Of a DNA stretch of 64,000 bases, positions 1 through 8,980 are shown in pieces. The notes under the pieces are model-generated. The model searched no databases and was not told where the DNA came from. It saw only the letters and a program-made list of their open reading frames with translations. Positions within the stretch are counted from its first letter, which is position 1. The number at the start of each line of letters is the position of its first letter. Position numbers and translations under genes: made by a program. The DNA is from an uncultured Cellvibrio sp. GTDB lineage: Bacteria; Pseudomonadota; Gammaproteobacteria; Pseudomonadales; Cellvibrionaceae. The stretch spans positions 62,001-126,000 of the forward strand of contig CALFXJ010000013.1 in assembly GCA_937958105.1 (NCBI GenBank), in the 5' to 3' direction.

Positions 1-668
1 ATCAGCGTACGCTCAAATTGACCGGTGTTCTGTTCGTTGATCCGGAAGTAGGTGGACAGCTCCATCGGGCAGCGCACCCCCTTGGGGATGTAAACAAAAG
101 AACCATCGGAGAATACTGCCGAGTTCAACGCAGCATAATAATTGTCCTTCTGCGGCACCACTGATCCGATATATTTTTTTACCAGATCGGGATAACGCTG
201 AACTGCTTCGCTGATCGAGCAGAATAAAACGCCCGCTTCTTCCAGTTTTTCACGGAAAGTCGTTACAACGGAAACCGAGTCAAACACCACGTCCATGGCA
301 ACACCGGCCAGCACCGCCTGCTCATGCAATGGAATACCGAGTTTCTCATAGGTCTTCAACAGTTCCGGATCGACTTCGTCCAGACTTTTGGGCTTGTCCG
401 CCATGCTCTTAGGGGCGGAATAGTAAGACACCGCCTGGAAATCAATGGGCGGATAGTTAACATGAGCCCAGGTTGGCTCGTCCATTTCCTGCCACGCGCG
501 GAAGGCTTTTAAACGCCAGTCCAACAGCCATTCCGGCTCATTTTTACGCGCAGAAATGAAGCGGATCACCTCTTCATTCAAGCCCGGAGGAAGCGTCTCC
601 GAATCGATAGGCGTATGAAATCCGGCGGCGTATTCGCGCTTTATCAGATGCTCAACTTGTTCAGTCAT
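1..668 (-). CDS. sufB: Fe-S cluster assembly scaffold SufB (partial, N-terminal part)
   Basis: SufB is the scaffold subunit of the SufBC2D complex, which builds Fe-S clusters in the cytoplasm. About 222 N-terminal codons are present and the gene runs off the left edge. The start ATG (its complement at 666-668) gives MTEQVEHLIKREY. A stretch encoded near the edge, with SDGSFVYIPKGVRCPMELS and then YFRINEQNTGQFERT, is the family hallmark. It lies 155 bases after iscS on the same strand, so iscR-iscS-sufB is probably one unit. Two stem-loops sit in the gap (682-698 and 705-724) without a T-run. The C-terminal half with the cluster ligands is outside the window. Confidence 0.93.
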   Translation of the reverse strand, partial: MTEQVEHLIKREYAAGFHTPIDSETLPPGLNEEVIRFISARKNEPEWLLDWRLKAFRAWQEMDEPTWAHVNYPPIDFQAVSYYSAPKSMADKPKSLDEVDPELLKTYEKLGIPLHEQAVLAGVAMDVVFDSVSVVTTFREKLEEAGVLFCSISEAVQRYPDLVKKYIGSVVPQKDNYYAALNSAVFSDGSFVYIPKGVRCPMELSTYFRINEQNTGQFERTL

Positions 669-823
669 GACTTCACCTTTGCTCCGTAAATTCCGGAGTT
701 TCTGGAGCCGCTGAACGGCGGCTCGCTGCGACTAAAAACGGTTACTTTCTGGTGTTCCTGCCGGATGTAATCCCCAGCTGTTTTTTCTGCCTATAACTCA
801 CTGACCTGTCTGCCAGCGATAAT

Positions 824-2011
824 TCAATGCTTTTGCAACTGTCTGACCACCTGGCGAATATGCTCCACAGCAAAGTCAATTTCTGCTGCCGTGGTGTAGC
901 GACCCAGGCTGAAACGCACCGAAGCGTGGGCCAGCTCATCGGTCAGGCCGATGGCTTTCAATACATAACTGGGCGCGATACTGGCGGAGTTACAGGCCGA
1001 TCCGGTAGATACAGCGAGATCCCGCAGTGACAGCAGCAGCATTTCACCATCGCATCCAGCAAAGGCTACATTCAGGTGACCACAGGCCCGTGCTTCGGGA
1101 TGTCCATTGAGCGTGACGCCGGGCAAGTCTGCAATGCCCTGCCACAACTGATCACGCAGGGCTGCAATGCGCGCAGGCTCCTCGTTAAGCTGTCCGGCAG
1201 CCTGTGCAGCAGCCTTCCCCATACCCACGCATTGATGAGTAGCCAGCGTACCGGAGCGATAACCGCGTTCATGCCCGCCCCCATGAATCTGGGCGGCAAT
1301 CTTTACCCTTGGGTCACGGCGGATAAACAGCGCGCCGATCCCTTTTGGTCCATACATCTTGTGCGCCGACAGCGACAGCAGATCTACCGGCTGCTGTTGC
1401 ATATCGAGCAGCAGCTTGCCCGCACTCTGAGCTGCATCCACATGAAACAGGCTGCCATGGCTACGGCAGATTGCACCCAGCTCAACGATGTCGTTGACTG
1501 TGCCCAGCTCGTTGTTTACGTGCATGATACTCACCAGAAATGTGTCATCACGCAGTGCATCACGCAGAACCGCAGGCTTAATACGCCCGTACTGATCCGG
1601 CTGCAGATGGGTAACTTCGAACCCCTGCTGTTCCAGCCAGTGGGCGGGATCAAGCACCGCTTTGTGTTCGATCGCCGAGACCAGGATGTGGCCTCCTTCA
1701 GGGTGATCTTCACGGTATCTCGCTGCGGCACCCTTCAGCGCCAGGTTATTGGCTTCAGTGGCGCCGCTGGTCCAGACAATCTCACGGGGATCGGCATGGA
1801 TCAGTGCTGCAACCTCACCCCGGGCTTCTTCGACAGCCTCTTCGGCTTGCCAGCCATAAACGTGCGAACGGGACGCGGGATTAGCAAAATTGCCCGTCAT
1901 TGTCATGCAGCCCATCATCGCCTCTGCCACCTCCGGCGCCACCGGCGTGGTCGCGGCGTAGTCCAGGTAGACAGGCTTGCGTAACAGGCTGGTTTCAGGG
2001 GTTGGTTTCAC
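824..2011 (-). CDS. iscS: Cysteine desulfurase, IscS type
   Basis: PLP-dependent enzyme that takes sulfur from L-cysteine and delivers it as persulfide for Fe-S cluster and thio-modification pathways. It is 395 residues long, normal for the class I (IscS/NifS) group. The PLP lysine is in SLSAHKMYGPKG (K218), and the persulfide cysteine is C340 in STGSACNSAS, followed by the class I loop ending in APSYVLKAIG. The start is a GTG with no clear ribosome binding site, 30 bases after iscR. The next gene downstream is sufB rather than iscU, so this IscS may serve a SUF-type scaffold. That role is inferred from position. Confidence 0.94.
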   Translation of the reverse strand: MKPTPETSLLRKPVYLDYAATTPVAPEVAEAMMGCMTMTGNFANPASRSHVYGWQAEEAVEEARGEVAALIHADPREIVWTSGATEANNLALKGAAARYREDHPEGGHILVSAIEHKAVLDPAHWLEQQGFEVTHLQPDQYGRIKPAVLRDALRDDTFLVSIMHVNNELGTVNDIVELGAICRSHGSLFHVDAAQSAGKLLLDMQQQPVDLLSLSAHKMYGPKGIGALFIRRDPRVKIAAQIHGGGHERGYRSGTLATHQCVGMGKAAAQAAGQLNEEPARIAALRDQLWQGIADLPGVTLNGHPEARACGHLNVAFAGCDGEMLLLSLRDLAVSTGSACNSASIAPSYVLKAIGLTDELAHASVRFSLGRYTTAAEIDFAVEHIRQVVRQLQKH

Positions 2012-2041
2012 GCTTTTAACGGCTCTACATCGGCAAATAAA

Positions 2042-2536
2042 TTAAAGGATTTCGCTGCATGCAATATGACGCTCGTCATACTGAGCTTTAGTCTGGTGCA
2101 AGCGATCATCCTGACGCTGGCACACCAGCTGGATATCACTCCGGGCCACCAGATCAGCAAGAGAAATACCATCGAGAAAATGGTGGATTTGTACGCTCAG
2201 GTCCTGCCACAAATGGTGTGTCAGACAAACCTCACCGTCCTGACAGTTGCCTTTTCCTTCGCAGCGGGTGGCATCCAGGGATTCACTGACTGCGTCCACC
2301 ACCTGCGCGATAGAGATATCCGCCGTATCACACGCCAGGCAGTAACCACCTCCCGGACCACGGACGCTGCGCACCAGTTTGAAGCGACGCAGCTTGGCAA
2401 AAAGCTGTTCCAGATAAGACAGAGAGATCCCCTGCCGGGCAGAAATATCAGCCAGACTCACTGGACCCTGCTCGCTGTGGAGCGCAAGATCCAGCATCGC
2501 CGTTACCGCATAGCGGCCTTTGGTCGTCAGTCTCAT
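2042..2536 (-). CDS. iscR: Fe-S cluster-sensing regulator IscR (Rrf2 family)
   Basis: Rrf2-family transcription regulator that carries a [2Fe-2S] cluster and represses the isc genes when holo. The N-terminal winged helix begins MRLTTKGRYAVTAMLDLAL. The three cluster cysteines are C92, C98 and C104, with H107 after them, at the same spacing as in the E. coli protein. It is 164 residues long. It is the first gene of the Fe-S unit and is preceded by a promoter overlapped by an IscR-type operator, so autoregulation is expected. Confidence 0.95.
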   Translation of the reverse strand: MRLTTKGRYAVTAMLDLALHSEQGPVSLADISARQGISLSYLEQLFAKLRRFKLVRSVRGPGGGYCLACDTADISIAQVVDAVSESLDATRCEGKGNCQDGEVCLTHHLWQDLSVQIHHFLDGISLADLVARSDIQLVCQRQDDRLHQTKAQYDERHIACSEIL

Positions 2537-2603
2537 AGCAATGTCCGCCCATTGATAAGGGTGGGGAGCGCTGCTCTGGCTATGCCAGTAATTTCCCCGG
2601 TCA

Positions 2604-2629
2604 ATTAACCGAGCATTTTACTCAAGTAT
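2604..2629 (-). promoter_or_regulatory. IscR type 1 operator-like box upstream of iscR
   Basis: Read on the minus strand, the box starts ATACTTGAGT, then AAAA, then TGCTCGG and ends TTAAT. This resembles the 25-bp type 1 IscR site bound by the holo protein. It covers the -10 element of the iscR promoter. The match was judged by eye against the remembered E. coli consensus. Confidence 0.65.
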
Positions 2630-2643
2630 TCCTTTTTTTCCAA
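2615..2643 (-). promoter_or_regulatory. sigma-70 promoter of iscR-iscS
   Basis: On the minus strand a -35 TTGGAA (complement 2638-2643) is followed after 17 bases by a -10 TAAAAT (complement 2615-2620). The -10 lies inside the IscR-like box. The iscR start codon is about 80 bases downstream. Confidence 0.6.
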
Positions 2644-2680
2644 TCTGTATTTGTTGGCCCTGCCTGATAGCAGAAATCAA

Positions 2681-3490
2681 TCAAGACTCCCCGCCCCGGC
2701 TGTCTGAGTCCGCCTTGGCCGCCTTCAGCTGGTCGAGTTCTTTGTTGGTGTAGAACACGTAGTTCTGCATCGCGGTCAGCACGCCGCGTAGGATATTGAG
2801 CTCCATCTGGTCGAGGCGGACCCGGTTGTACAAACGGCGCAGGCGCGTCATGGTCTGCTTGGGATTGGCCGGGTCCAGAAAATCCAGCGCCACCAGCGTC
2901 TCTTCCAGATGCTTGTAATAGGCATCCAGGGACTCGGCGCTGGCCGGCGGCATATCCCAGGTATGCTGCGTCAGCGTCTTGCCCTCGGTTGCGAGGAGAT
3001 GCGCCATGCGGATCTCGTAACAGATGACCTGCACTGCGGTTGCGAGGTTGAGGGAGCTGTATTCCGGGTTGGCCGGTATGTGGACGTGGTAGTTACACTT
3101 GTGCAGCTCTTCATTGGTAAGGCCACGGTCCTCCCTCCCGAAGACCACCGCCACCTGATGCTGGCCAGCCTCCTGCCATACACTCTCGCCACACTCGCGT
3201 GGGTCCAGCAGCGGCCAGGGTATACGCCGTTCCCGGGCACTGGTGCCGACGACCAGTCCACACCCGGCGATAGCCTCATCCAGGGTGTCTACCACCACGG
3301 CATTGTCGAGTACGTCGGTGGCACCAGCTGAGCGCCAGACGGCCTTATCAGAGGGAAATTCCTTAGGCTCTACCAGATACAGATTTTTCAACCCCATGTT
3401 CTTCATGGCCCGCGCCGTACCGCCGATATTGCCGGGATGGGTGGTATTCACCAGGACAATACGGATATTGGAAAATGGATCGGCGGTCAT
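2681..3490 (-). CDS. trmJ: tRNA (cytidine/uridine-2'-O)-methyltransferase TrmJ
   Basis: SPOUT-family SAM-dependent enzyme that 2'-O-methylates nucleotide 32 of several tRNAs. I place the start at the ATG giving MTADPFSNIRIVLVNTTHPG, which has GGGAG just upstream; a longer in-frame reading would add 30 residues unlike the family. The protein is 269 residues. The N-terminal motif NTTHPGNIGGTARAMKNMGL, the central VVFGREDRGLTNEEL, and the C-terminal SPOUT knot with IPANPEYSSLNLATAVQ are typical. It lies next to iscR and is divergent from suhB, the same neighbourhood as in E. coli. Confidence 0.94.
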   Translation of the reverse strand: MTADPFSNIRIVLVNTTHPGNIGGTARAMKNMGLKNLYLVEPKEFPSDKAVWRSAGATDVLDNAVVVDTLDEAIAGCGLVVGTSARERRIPWPLLDPRECGESVWQEAGQHQVAVVFGREDRGLTNEELHKCNYHVHIPANPEYSSLNLATAVQVICYEIRMAHLLATEGKTLTQHTWDMPPASAESLDAYYKHLEETLVALDFLDPANPKQTMTRLRRLYNRVRLDQMELNILRGVLTAMQNYVFYTNKELDQLKAAKADSDSRGGES

Positions 3491-3610
3491 GGGCGGCTCC
3501 CGGCGTCTGGGGCGGTTGATAAAAAGGGCGCGCAGTGTAACAAAAACTCCCCTGCGGCTGGAAAGAAAACATCCACCCATTTACCGCTGGAGCAGCTCAT
3601 GAACCGCTGG

Positions 3611-3616
3611 TATACT
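3611..3616 (+). promoter_or_regulatory. Extended -10 promoter of suhB
   Basis: TGG-TATACT gives an extended -10 element with TATACT at 3611-3616. A weak -35 (TGGAGC) lies 17 bases upstream. The suhB ATG is at 3708. Confidence 0.5.
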
Positions 3617-3707
3617 TCGCGCCCTCTGGCGAGAGGCGTCATCGCGAACGACCTGCGGCCCCTGCTCTTTCACATCTTCCCTCACAACCTTGTTGATTGG
3701 TGCTCTC

Positions 3708-4511
3708 ATGGAACCCATGCTGAACATTGCTTTGCGTGCTGCGCGTAAAGCCGCTGAACTGATTGAACGCTCATTTGAACGTATTGACCTACTCACCATC
3801 GAAACCAAAAGTCGCAACGACTTTGTTACCGAAGTCGACAAGGCTGCTGAAAAAGAAATCATTTACCATCTCCGCAAGGCCTACCCGGATCACACCATCC
3901 GCGGTGAAGAAGGCGGCGTCCAGCAAGGCAAGAACCCCGACTACGAATGGATCATTGACCCGCTGGATGGCACGACTAACTTTATTCACGGCGTCCCCCA
4001 CTTTTCGATCTCCATTGGCTGCAAGTTCAAAGGTCAGCTGGAGCACGCTGTCGTTCTTGATCCAGTGAAGCGCGAAGAATTTACTGCCAGCCGCGGGCGC
4101 GGCGCGTCTTTGAATGGCCGGCGGATTCGCGTGTCGCCTCGCCGCTCTTTGGAAGGTGCTTTGATTGGCACCGGCATTCCTTTCAGCGGCTACGCTTATG
4201 ACAATATCTCCGCGTATCTGGCCTGTGTTCAGGAAATTGCCGGTCAGACTGCCGGCATCCGTCGATGCGGATCAGCAGCACTTGATCTGGCCTATGTGGC
4301 TGCGGGGCGGTTCGATGCCTTCTGGGAGATGAATTTGAATGAATGGGATATTGCTGCCGGTGTATTGCTGGTTAAAGAAGCCGGCGGTCTGGTGAGCGAT
4401 TTCAATGGTGGCCAAACCTTTATGGACACCGGCCATATCGTCGTGGGCTCACCCAAGGTGTTCAAGCCTATCCTGCAGACGGTACAAAAACACCTGGGTT
4501 ACCTGAAGTAA
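3708..4511 (+). CDS. suhB: Inositol-1-monophosphatase family protein SuhB
   Basis: Mg-dependent phosphatase of the inositol monophosphatase family; in E. coli SuhB also joins the Nus antitermination complex on rRNA transcripts. It has 267 residues. The ATG at 3708 gives MEPMLNIALRAARKAAELIE, very close to the E. coli start. Metal-binding motifs are GEEGG (E67, E68), WIIDPLDGTTNF (D84, D87) and the later NEWDIAAG. It is transcribed away from trmJ. Confidence 0.94.
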   Translation: MEPMLNIALRAARKAAELIERSFERIDLLTIETKSRNDFVTEVDKAAEKEIIYHLRKAYPDHTIRGEEGGVQQGKNPDYEWIIDPLDGTTNFIHGVPHFSISIGCKFKGQLEHAVVLDPVKREEFTASRGRGASLNGRRIRVSPRRSLEGALIGTGIPFSGYAYDNISAYLACVQEIAGQTAGIRRCGSAALDLAYVAAGRFDAFWEMNLNEWDIAAGVLLVKEAGGLVSDFNGGQTFMDTGHIVVGSPKVFKPILQTVQKHLGYLK

Positions 4512-4532
4512 ATCTGCGTATCAGCGGCGACC

Positions 4533-5543
4533 TTATTTTTTCTTTGCGTCGCCGCTGTCGCTGTTCTTGGGCGGACTGCCCGGCACCCACCATTTGGTGG
4601 CGGACTGGCTGGCTTCTTCAGCAGGCACTCCCCGCGTCTTCCACATAGAAAACAGCATTGATCCCCCCACCAGCAAGGCAGTCATCAACAACGCCACCTC
4701 CGTCGGAATGACCTTGGTTCCAAACCAGGCGTTCAACACCATCTTCAATCCAACAATTACCAACACCAGCGATAAACCGTATTTGAGGTAGTGAAAACGG
4801 TGAATGACGCCGGCCAGAGCGAAGTAAAGCGCGCGCAAACCGAGGATGGCAAAAACGTTAGAGGTGTACACGATAAAAGGATCTGTCGTAATGGCAAAGA
4901 TGGCGGGGATGGAGTCCAGCGCAAAGACCACGTCGGTAATCTCCACAAGGATCAACACCATAAACAGCGGTGTCATATAGCGCACACCGTTCTGAACTAC
5001 GAAAAACCGGCTGCCTATAAATGATTCCGTTACACGAAAGCGCCGGCGCATGAAGGCAACGATGCGGTTGTTTTCTATATCCGGTTCTTCCCCGACGGCA
5101 ACCAGCATCTTGACGCCGGTGATAATCAGGAAGGCGCCAAACAGATAGATCACCCAATGGAATGCTTCAATGACGGCCGCACCCACCAGAATCAGGGTGG
5201 CGCGCAGCACCAATGCCCCAAGAATCCCCCAGAAGAGCACGCGATATTGGTACTGAGGCGGTACCGCAAAGTGAGAAAAGATCAGTACGAAGACAAAGAT
5301 ATTATCGACACTGAGACTTTTCTCAATGAGATAACCCGTAATGAACTGGTAGCCCTCCACCTCGCCCATGAAGGTGAAGATTCCCGCCGCGAAGATCAGC
5401 GCCAGCACCACATACACCAGACTTAACAGCAACGCATGAGGTACTGTTATCTCCTTATCTTTCTTGTGCAACAGCCCCAGGTCGAGCGCCAGCAGGCACA
5501 CGACAAACGCATTGAAACCGACCCAAAGCCATACGGTATCCAT
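4533..5543 (-). CDS. TerC/Alx family integral membrane protein
   Basis: Member of the TerC family. Alx and related proteins move or protect against divalent metals, chiefly Mn, and some serve tellurite resistance; the substrate here is not known. It has 336 residues and about nine membrane segments. The conserved acidic motifs EKSLSVDNIFVFVLIF and EITDVVFALDSIPAIFAIT are both present. The C-terminal tail is hydrophilic and lysine-rich. GAGG precedes the ATG at good spacing. No yybP-ykoY type riboswitch could be recognised in the 148 bases upstream. Confidence 0.88.
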   Translation of the reverse strand: MDTVWLWVGFNAFVVCLLALDLGLLHKKDKEITVPHALLLSLVYVVLALIFAAGIFTFMGEVEGYQFITGYLIEKSLSVDNIFVFVLIFSHFAVPPQYQYRVLFWGILGALVLRATLILVGAAVIEAFHWVIYLFGAFLIITGVKMLVAVGEEPDIENNRIVAFMRRRFRVTESFIGSRFFVVQNGVRYMTPLFMVLILVEITDVVFALDSIPAIFAITTDPFIVYTSNVFAILGLRALYFALAGVIHRFHYLKYGLSLVLVIVGLKMVLNAWFGTKVIPTEVALLMTALLVGGSMLFSMWKTRGVPAEEASQSATKWWVPGSPPKNSDSGDAKKK

Positions 5544-5671
5544 CAGTTCCTCGCTCGATAGTGGATTTAATTAGGAGACACCTGGAATCCAGTTAATTCT
5601 CAGGAAAGACAGCCACAGCAATCAGCCAACCAGGAAGATATTGCTCAAAGCCATGCGATGGCGGCCAGTGT

Positions 5672-5693
5672 GATGTATCGGCCGCGATACATC
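5672..5693. other. Perfect 9-bp stem-loop at the end of the hybrid kinase gene
   Basis: GATGTATCG at 5672-5680 and CGATACATC at 5685-5693 form a perfect inverted repeat around GCCG. It starts at the TGA of the kinase gene. It has no T-run, so it is either a weak terminator, a 3' end stabiliser or an operator for the TerC-family gene that follows. Confidence 0.5.
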
Positions 5694-7698
5694 AATGGTC
5701 ACCCAGCAATTGATTTAATGTGTGGATGAGGTGATTAATTTCCACGGGCTTGGTGAGGTAATCATAAAAGCCTGACGTGCGGCCGCGTTCTACATCGTAC
5801 GGCATGGCATTGGCAGACAAGCCTACCACCGGAATATTACAGGTAACCGAATCCCGCTTTAAGACTGACAGGGCTTCGTAACCGTCCATCCCAGGCAGGT
5901 TAATATCCAGGATGATGACATCCGGTTTTTCGGCGCGGGCTTTGTAAATGCCGAGAAACGCTTCTTCAGCCACATCCAGATGCAATTGGGGATAGCGCGC
6001 AAACAGCTGCTGCAGCAAACGGATGTTGGAAGGGTTGTCTTCGATATAGAGGATTTTTTTGGGCTGCTGTACCAGCAGTTCTGTTGGTGCATATTTCTGG
6101 TGTTTGGAAGCGTTGATCAAATCCTGGTTCCATTCCCGCGATAAAGGCAGATCGATCCAGAACTCCGTACCCACGCCTTCGGTACTGGTAAAGTCCAGCT
6201 TGCCATTCATCATCTCCACCAGCTGTTTGGTGATGACAAGGCCAACACCTGAGCCTTCTTCCTTGCTGTATTCCGCGTTGAGCCGGTTGAATGGCTGGAA
6301 CATTTCCCGTTGGCGGTTGGCGGCAATACCGGGACCGTTATCGCGCACTGCAATACGCATCTCATTGGTCTCGAGCAGCCCCAGGCGCAGCTCAACTTCT
6401 CCACCCATGGAGTTATATTTCACCGCGTTACTCAACAGGTTGATCAATGCCTGTTTGAGCCGCACGTTATCCGCCACCACATAGGTACTTTCCAGCTGGT
6501 GCAGGTTAGCGGAGAGCCGGATACTTTTCGCATCGGCCTGGGGCTGAACCAGCGTAAAGCACTCCGCTACAACCCGCGACGCCAGTACCGGCTCCAGTGA
6601 CACTGTCATCTTGCCCGACTCGATCTTGGCTAGATCCAGAACGTCGTTGATCAGATTCAGCAGGTGCTCGCCCGCCTTGCGAATCTCATGCAGATTCTCA
6701 ACCTGGTTCTGCGTCAGGTTGCCGTCATATTCGAACAGCTGCGCGTAACCCAGGATGGCATTGAGCGGCGTGCGCAGCTCGTGGCTCATGCTGGATAAAA
6801 ATTCGGACTTGGCCTGATTGGCCTTTTCGGCCGCGATCTTGGCCTTCAGCACCCGTTCTTCCGCACGCTTGATATCGGTGATATCCATGTTGGTGCCGGA
6901 CATGCGAACCGCCCGACCTTCATCATTGAAGTAGGCGCGACCACGACAGCGAACCCAGCGGATTTCCCCCTGCGCGCTGATGACCCGATACTCGATATCA
7001 AAGATGTCTTTTCTTTGCAGATGATCTGAGAGAGCTTTATCGAATTTAGGAAGGTCTTCAGGAAAGATATGTTTACGCCAGACCTCCAGCCGATCCTCCC
7101 CTTGTGTGAGAACATCGTCGGCATCTTCATAGCCCAGCATTTCCCAGCAACGGGCAGAAAAATGAAATCCGCTGGCACCGCCGTACCACTCCCAGATCCC
7201 ATCATTGGAGGCCTGGATAATGCGCACCTGCCGAGCCTCACTCTCGCGCAGGGCCGCTTCGACTTCTTTTAGTTCGGTGATATCGAAATTGACACCGGAG
7301 GTATAGAGGGCTCGACCGTTTTCATCGCGAATGGAGTCAGCGCGGGCCTGGGTCCAGATATAGTCGCCGCACTTGGTGCGAATTCGATAACAGGTGTTCA
7401 GCGGCTTGCCACTGCGCAGATGCTCGCGGGTGGCCTCCCGCACACTGTCCACATCATCTGGATGCATAAAGCTGAACAGCTGCCCCGCATCGTTGATGAC
7501 GGCCTCGTCTTCCGGGCCGTATCCCAACTGTTCCCAGAAGGCGCCGGCCCAAACGATACGCTGGGTCACCAGATCGCACTCCCAGAATCCATATCCGCTG
7601 CCGTTGAAGATACGCTGGAACCGCGCCACTGTGCGCCGTAACGTATCTATGTCATCGGTATTACTGAGGTCATCACGAAAACTGAGGTGTCGGGACAT
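5692..7698 (-). CDS. PAS-PAS hybrid sensor histidine kinase with C-terminal receiver
   Basis: Cytoplasmic hybrid kinase of 668 residues. Two PAS domains with PAC segments cover about residues 20-150 and 155-285. The HisKA domain carries the phosphorylated histidine H306 in SSMSHELRTPLNAILGY. The ATPase domain (about 405-520) has NAVKY, DNGPGIA and EGSGVGLVI motifs. The C-terminal receiver (about 547-665) has D598 and the TKP lysine. There is no membrane segment. I chose the ATG at 7698 because the longer TTG start would begin inside the secF terminator. No response regulator or output gene is adjacent. The ligand of the PAS domains cannot be told from sequence. Confidence 0.88.
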   Translation of the reverse strand: MSRHLSFRDDLSNTDDIDTLRRTVARFQRIFNGSGYGFWECDLVTQRIVWAGAFWEQLGYGPEDEAVINDAGQLFSFMHPDDVDSVREATREHLRSGKPLNTCYRIRTKCGDYIWTQARADSIRDENGRALYTSGVNFDITELKEVEAALRESEARQVRIIQASNDGIWEWYGGASGFHFSARCWEMLGYEDADDVLTQGEDRLEVWRKHIFPEDLPKFDKALSDHLQRKDIFDIEYRVISAQGEIRWVRCRGRAYFNDEGRAVRMSGTNMDITDIKRAEERVLKAKIAAEKANQAKSEFLSSMSHELRTPLNAILGYAQLFEYDGNLTQNQVENLHEIRKAGEHLLNLINDVLDLAKIESGKMTVSLEPVLASRVVAECFTLVQPQADAKSIRLSANLHQLESTYVVADNVRLKQALINLLSNAVKYNSMGGEVELRLGLLETNEMRIAVRDNGPGIAANRQREMFQPFNRLNAEYSKEEGSGVGLVITKQLVEMMNGKLDFTSTEGVGTEFWIDLPLSREWNQDLINASKHQKYAPTELLVQQPKKILYIEDNPSNIRLLQQLFARYPQLHLDVAEEAFLGIYKARAEKPDVIILDINLPGMDGYEALSVLKRDSVTCNIPVVGLSANAMPYDVERGRTSGFYDYLTKPVEINHLIHTLNQLLGDH

Positions 7699-7766
7699 GG
7701 ATGAGTTCTTGTTGAATCCAGATTTGATGGGAACGATAAACCAGAAACACGCCGGTGCCAACTCAT

Positions 7767-7796
7767 AAAAAAACAGCGCCCGGCGGCGCTGTTTTT
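7767..7796 (-). terminator. Rho-independent terminator of secD-secF
   Basis: AAACAGCGCC (7771-7780) pairs with GGCGCTGTTT (7785-7794) around CGGC. On the minus strand it is followed by a run of T. It sits 15 bases beyond the secF stop. Confidence 0.85.
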
Positions 7797-7808
7797 CTGT
7801 TTACCTGA

Positions 7809-8963
7809 TCAGGGCGCTCCATCAAACTCAGCGCCTTCTTTAACCGGCGGCAATAAATCTTCACGGGAGATTTTGAAGCCCAGAAGTATCGATGAGGCGA
7901 TATAGAAGGAGGAGTAGGTGCCCGCCACGATACCAATGATAAGCGCCAGCGCAAACCCGCTGATCAACTGGCCGCCGAAGAAATACAGCATAACCAGCGT
8001 CAGCAACGTGGTGAGGGAGGTAAGAATTGTCCTTTCCAGGGTTTGCGTCAGTGAAATATTAAGCACTTCCAGAGGCTCGGATTTACGCAGCGTGCGGAAG
8101 TTATCACGCACCCGGTCGTAAATAACAATGGTGTTGTTGATCGAGTAACCAATTACTGCAAGTACCGCAGCCAGTACGGTTAAATCGAAGTCGATATTAA
8201 ACAGTGAGAAGGCACCCAGCACAATTATCACGTCGTGCATAAGCCCCAGCACCGCACCCACAGAGAATTTCCACTGGAAACGCATGGCAACGTAAAGCAT
8301 CACCATGAATAACGCACACAGGATACCCAGACCACCTTCATCACGCAGCTCTTCACCAATTTGCGGACCTACAAATTCACTGCGGCGCAAGCTGGCAGTA
8401 GATTCCGTTTCGTCAGATAACCGCGCGAGCAGGTGCTCGGTATAAACGTTATCGAGAGTCTTGGTAATCCGAACGATGGCCTCGCTTCCCCGCGCAGCCA
8501 CACTTACTTCACCGTAGGTAGCTTCAGGGAAAATCTCGCTCAACTGCTCCGGCTTGGCATTACTGATCAACAGTTCGTGAGCAAAACGCTCAAACTCTGC
8601 AGAAGCACGGCCTACTTCAACCAGTGCAACGTCTTCACCCAGTGGGGCAAGGGCTGCTTCAATCTTCTGGACAGCGCCGTCCTGCATGGAGCTTTGGGTA
8701 CGGATCAGGATTTCCTGATCTGAACCGAACAGGATTGCTACCGGACTCTCCAGTCCTTCATCTTCGAGAATCTCCCGCACCTTCGGAATATCCGCCGCGC
8801 GATCAAATTCCACCTCCATCTGGGTACCACCGGTAAAATCCAATCCCAGCTTCAACCCGTTCACAGCAAGCGAGACGAACGAAACAATGATAAGAAGAAT
8901 GGACAGTATGCAAGCGGGCTTGCTCACTCTCATGAAATTCAAAATTTTAAAGTCCTGCGTCAT
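7809..8963 (-). CDS. secF: Protein translocase subunit SecF (enlarged periplasmic domain)
   Basis: RND-type subunit that with SecD uses the proton gradient to help pull preproteins through SecYEG. The first membrane segment (about residues 15-36) is followed by LGLDFTGGTQMEVEF, the family signature, and five more membrane segments after about residue 215, including the conserved GYSINNTIVIYDRVRDN. It has 384 residues against 323 for E. coli SecF; the extra length, about 60 residues, lies in the periplasmic domain between the signature and the second membrane segment. It follows secD with 17 bases between. Confidence 0.94.
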   Translation of the reverse strand: MTQDFKILNFMRVSKPACILSILLIIVSFVSLAVNGLKLGLDFTGGTQMEVEFDRAADIPKVREILEDEGLESPVAILFGSDQEILIRTQSSMQDGAVQKIEAALAPLGEDVALVEVGRASAEFERFAHELLISNAKPEQLSEIFPEATYGEVSVAARGSEAIVRITKTLDNVYTEHLLARLSDETESTASLRRSEFVGPQIGEELRDEGGLGILCALFMVMLYVAMRFQWKFSVGAVLGLMHDVIIVLGAFSLFNIDFDLTVLAAVLAVIGYSINNTIVIYDRVRDNFRTLRKSEPLEVLNISLTQTLERTILTSLTTLLTLVMLYFFGGQLISGFALALIIGIVAGTYSSFYIASSILLGFKISREDLLPPVKEGAEFDGAP

Positions 8964-8980
8964 GGCTATTGTCTCGCTTA

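Noticed and set aside
1076..1984. Long plus-strand open frame opposite iscS (302 codons)
   Set aside because: It lies fully antisense to a certain gene and its protein is rich in His, Gln and Cys with no known fold.
5544..5691. Manganese (yybP-ykoY) riboswitch in front of the TerC-family gene
   Set aside because: The conserved loops of the riboswitch could not be found in the 148 bases; a TerC gene alone is not enough.
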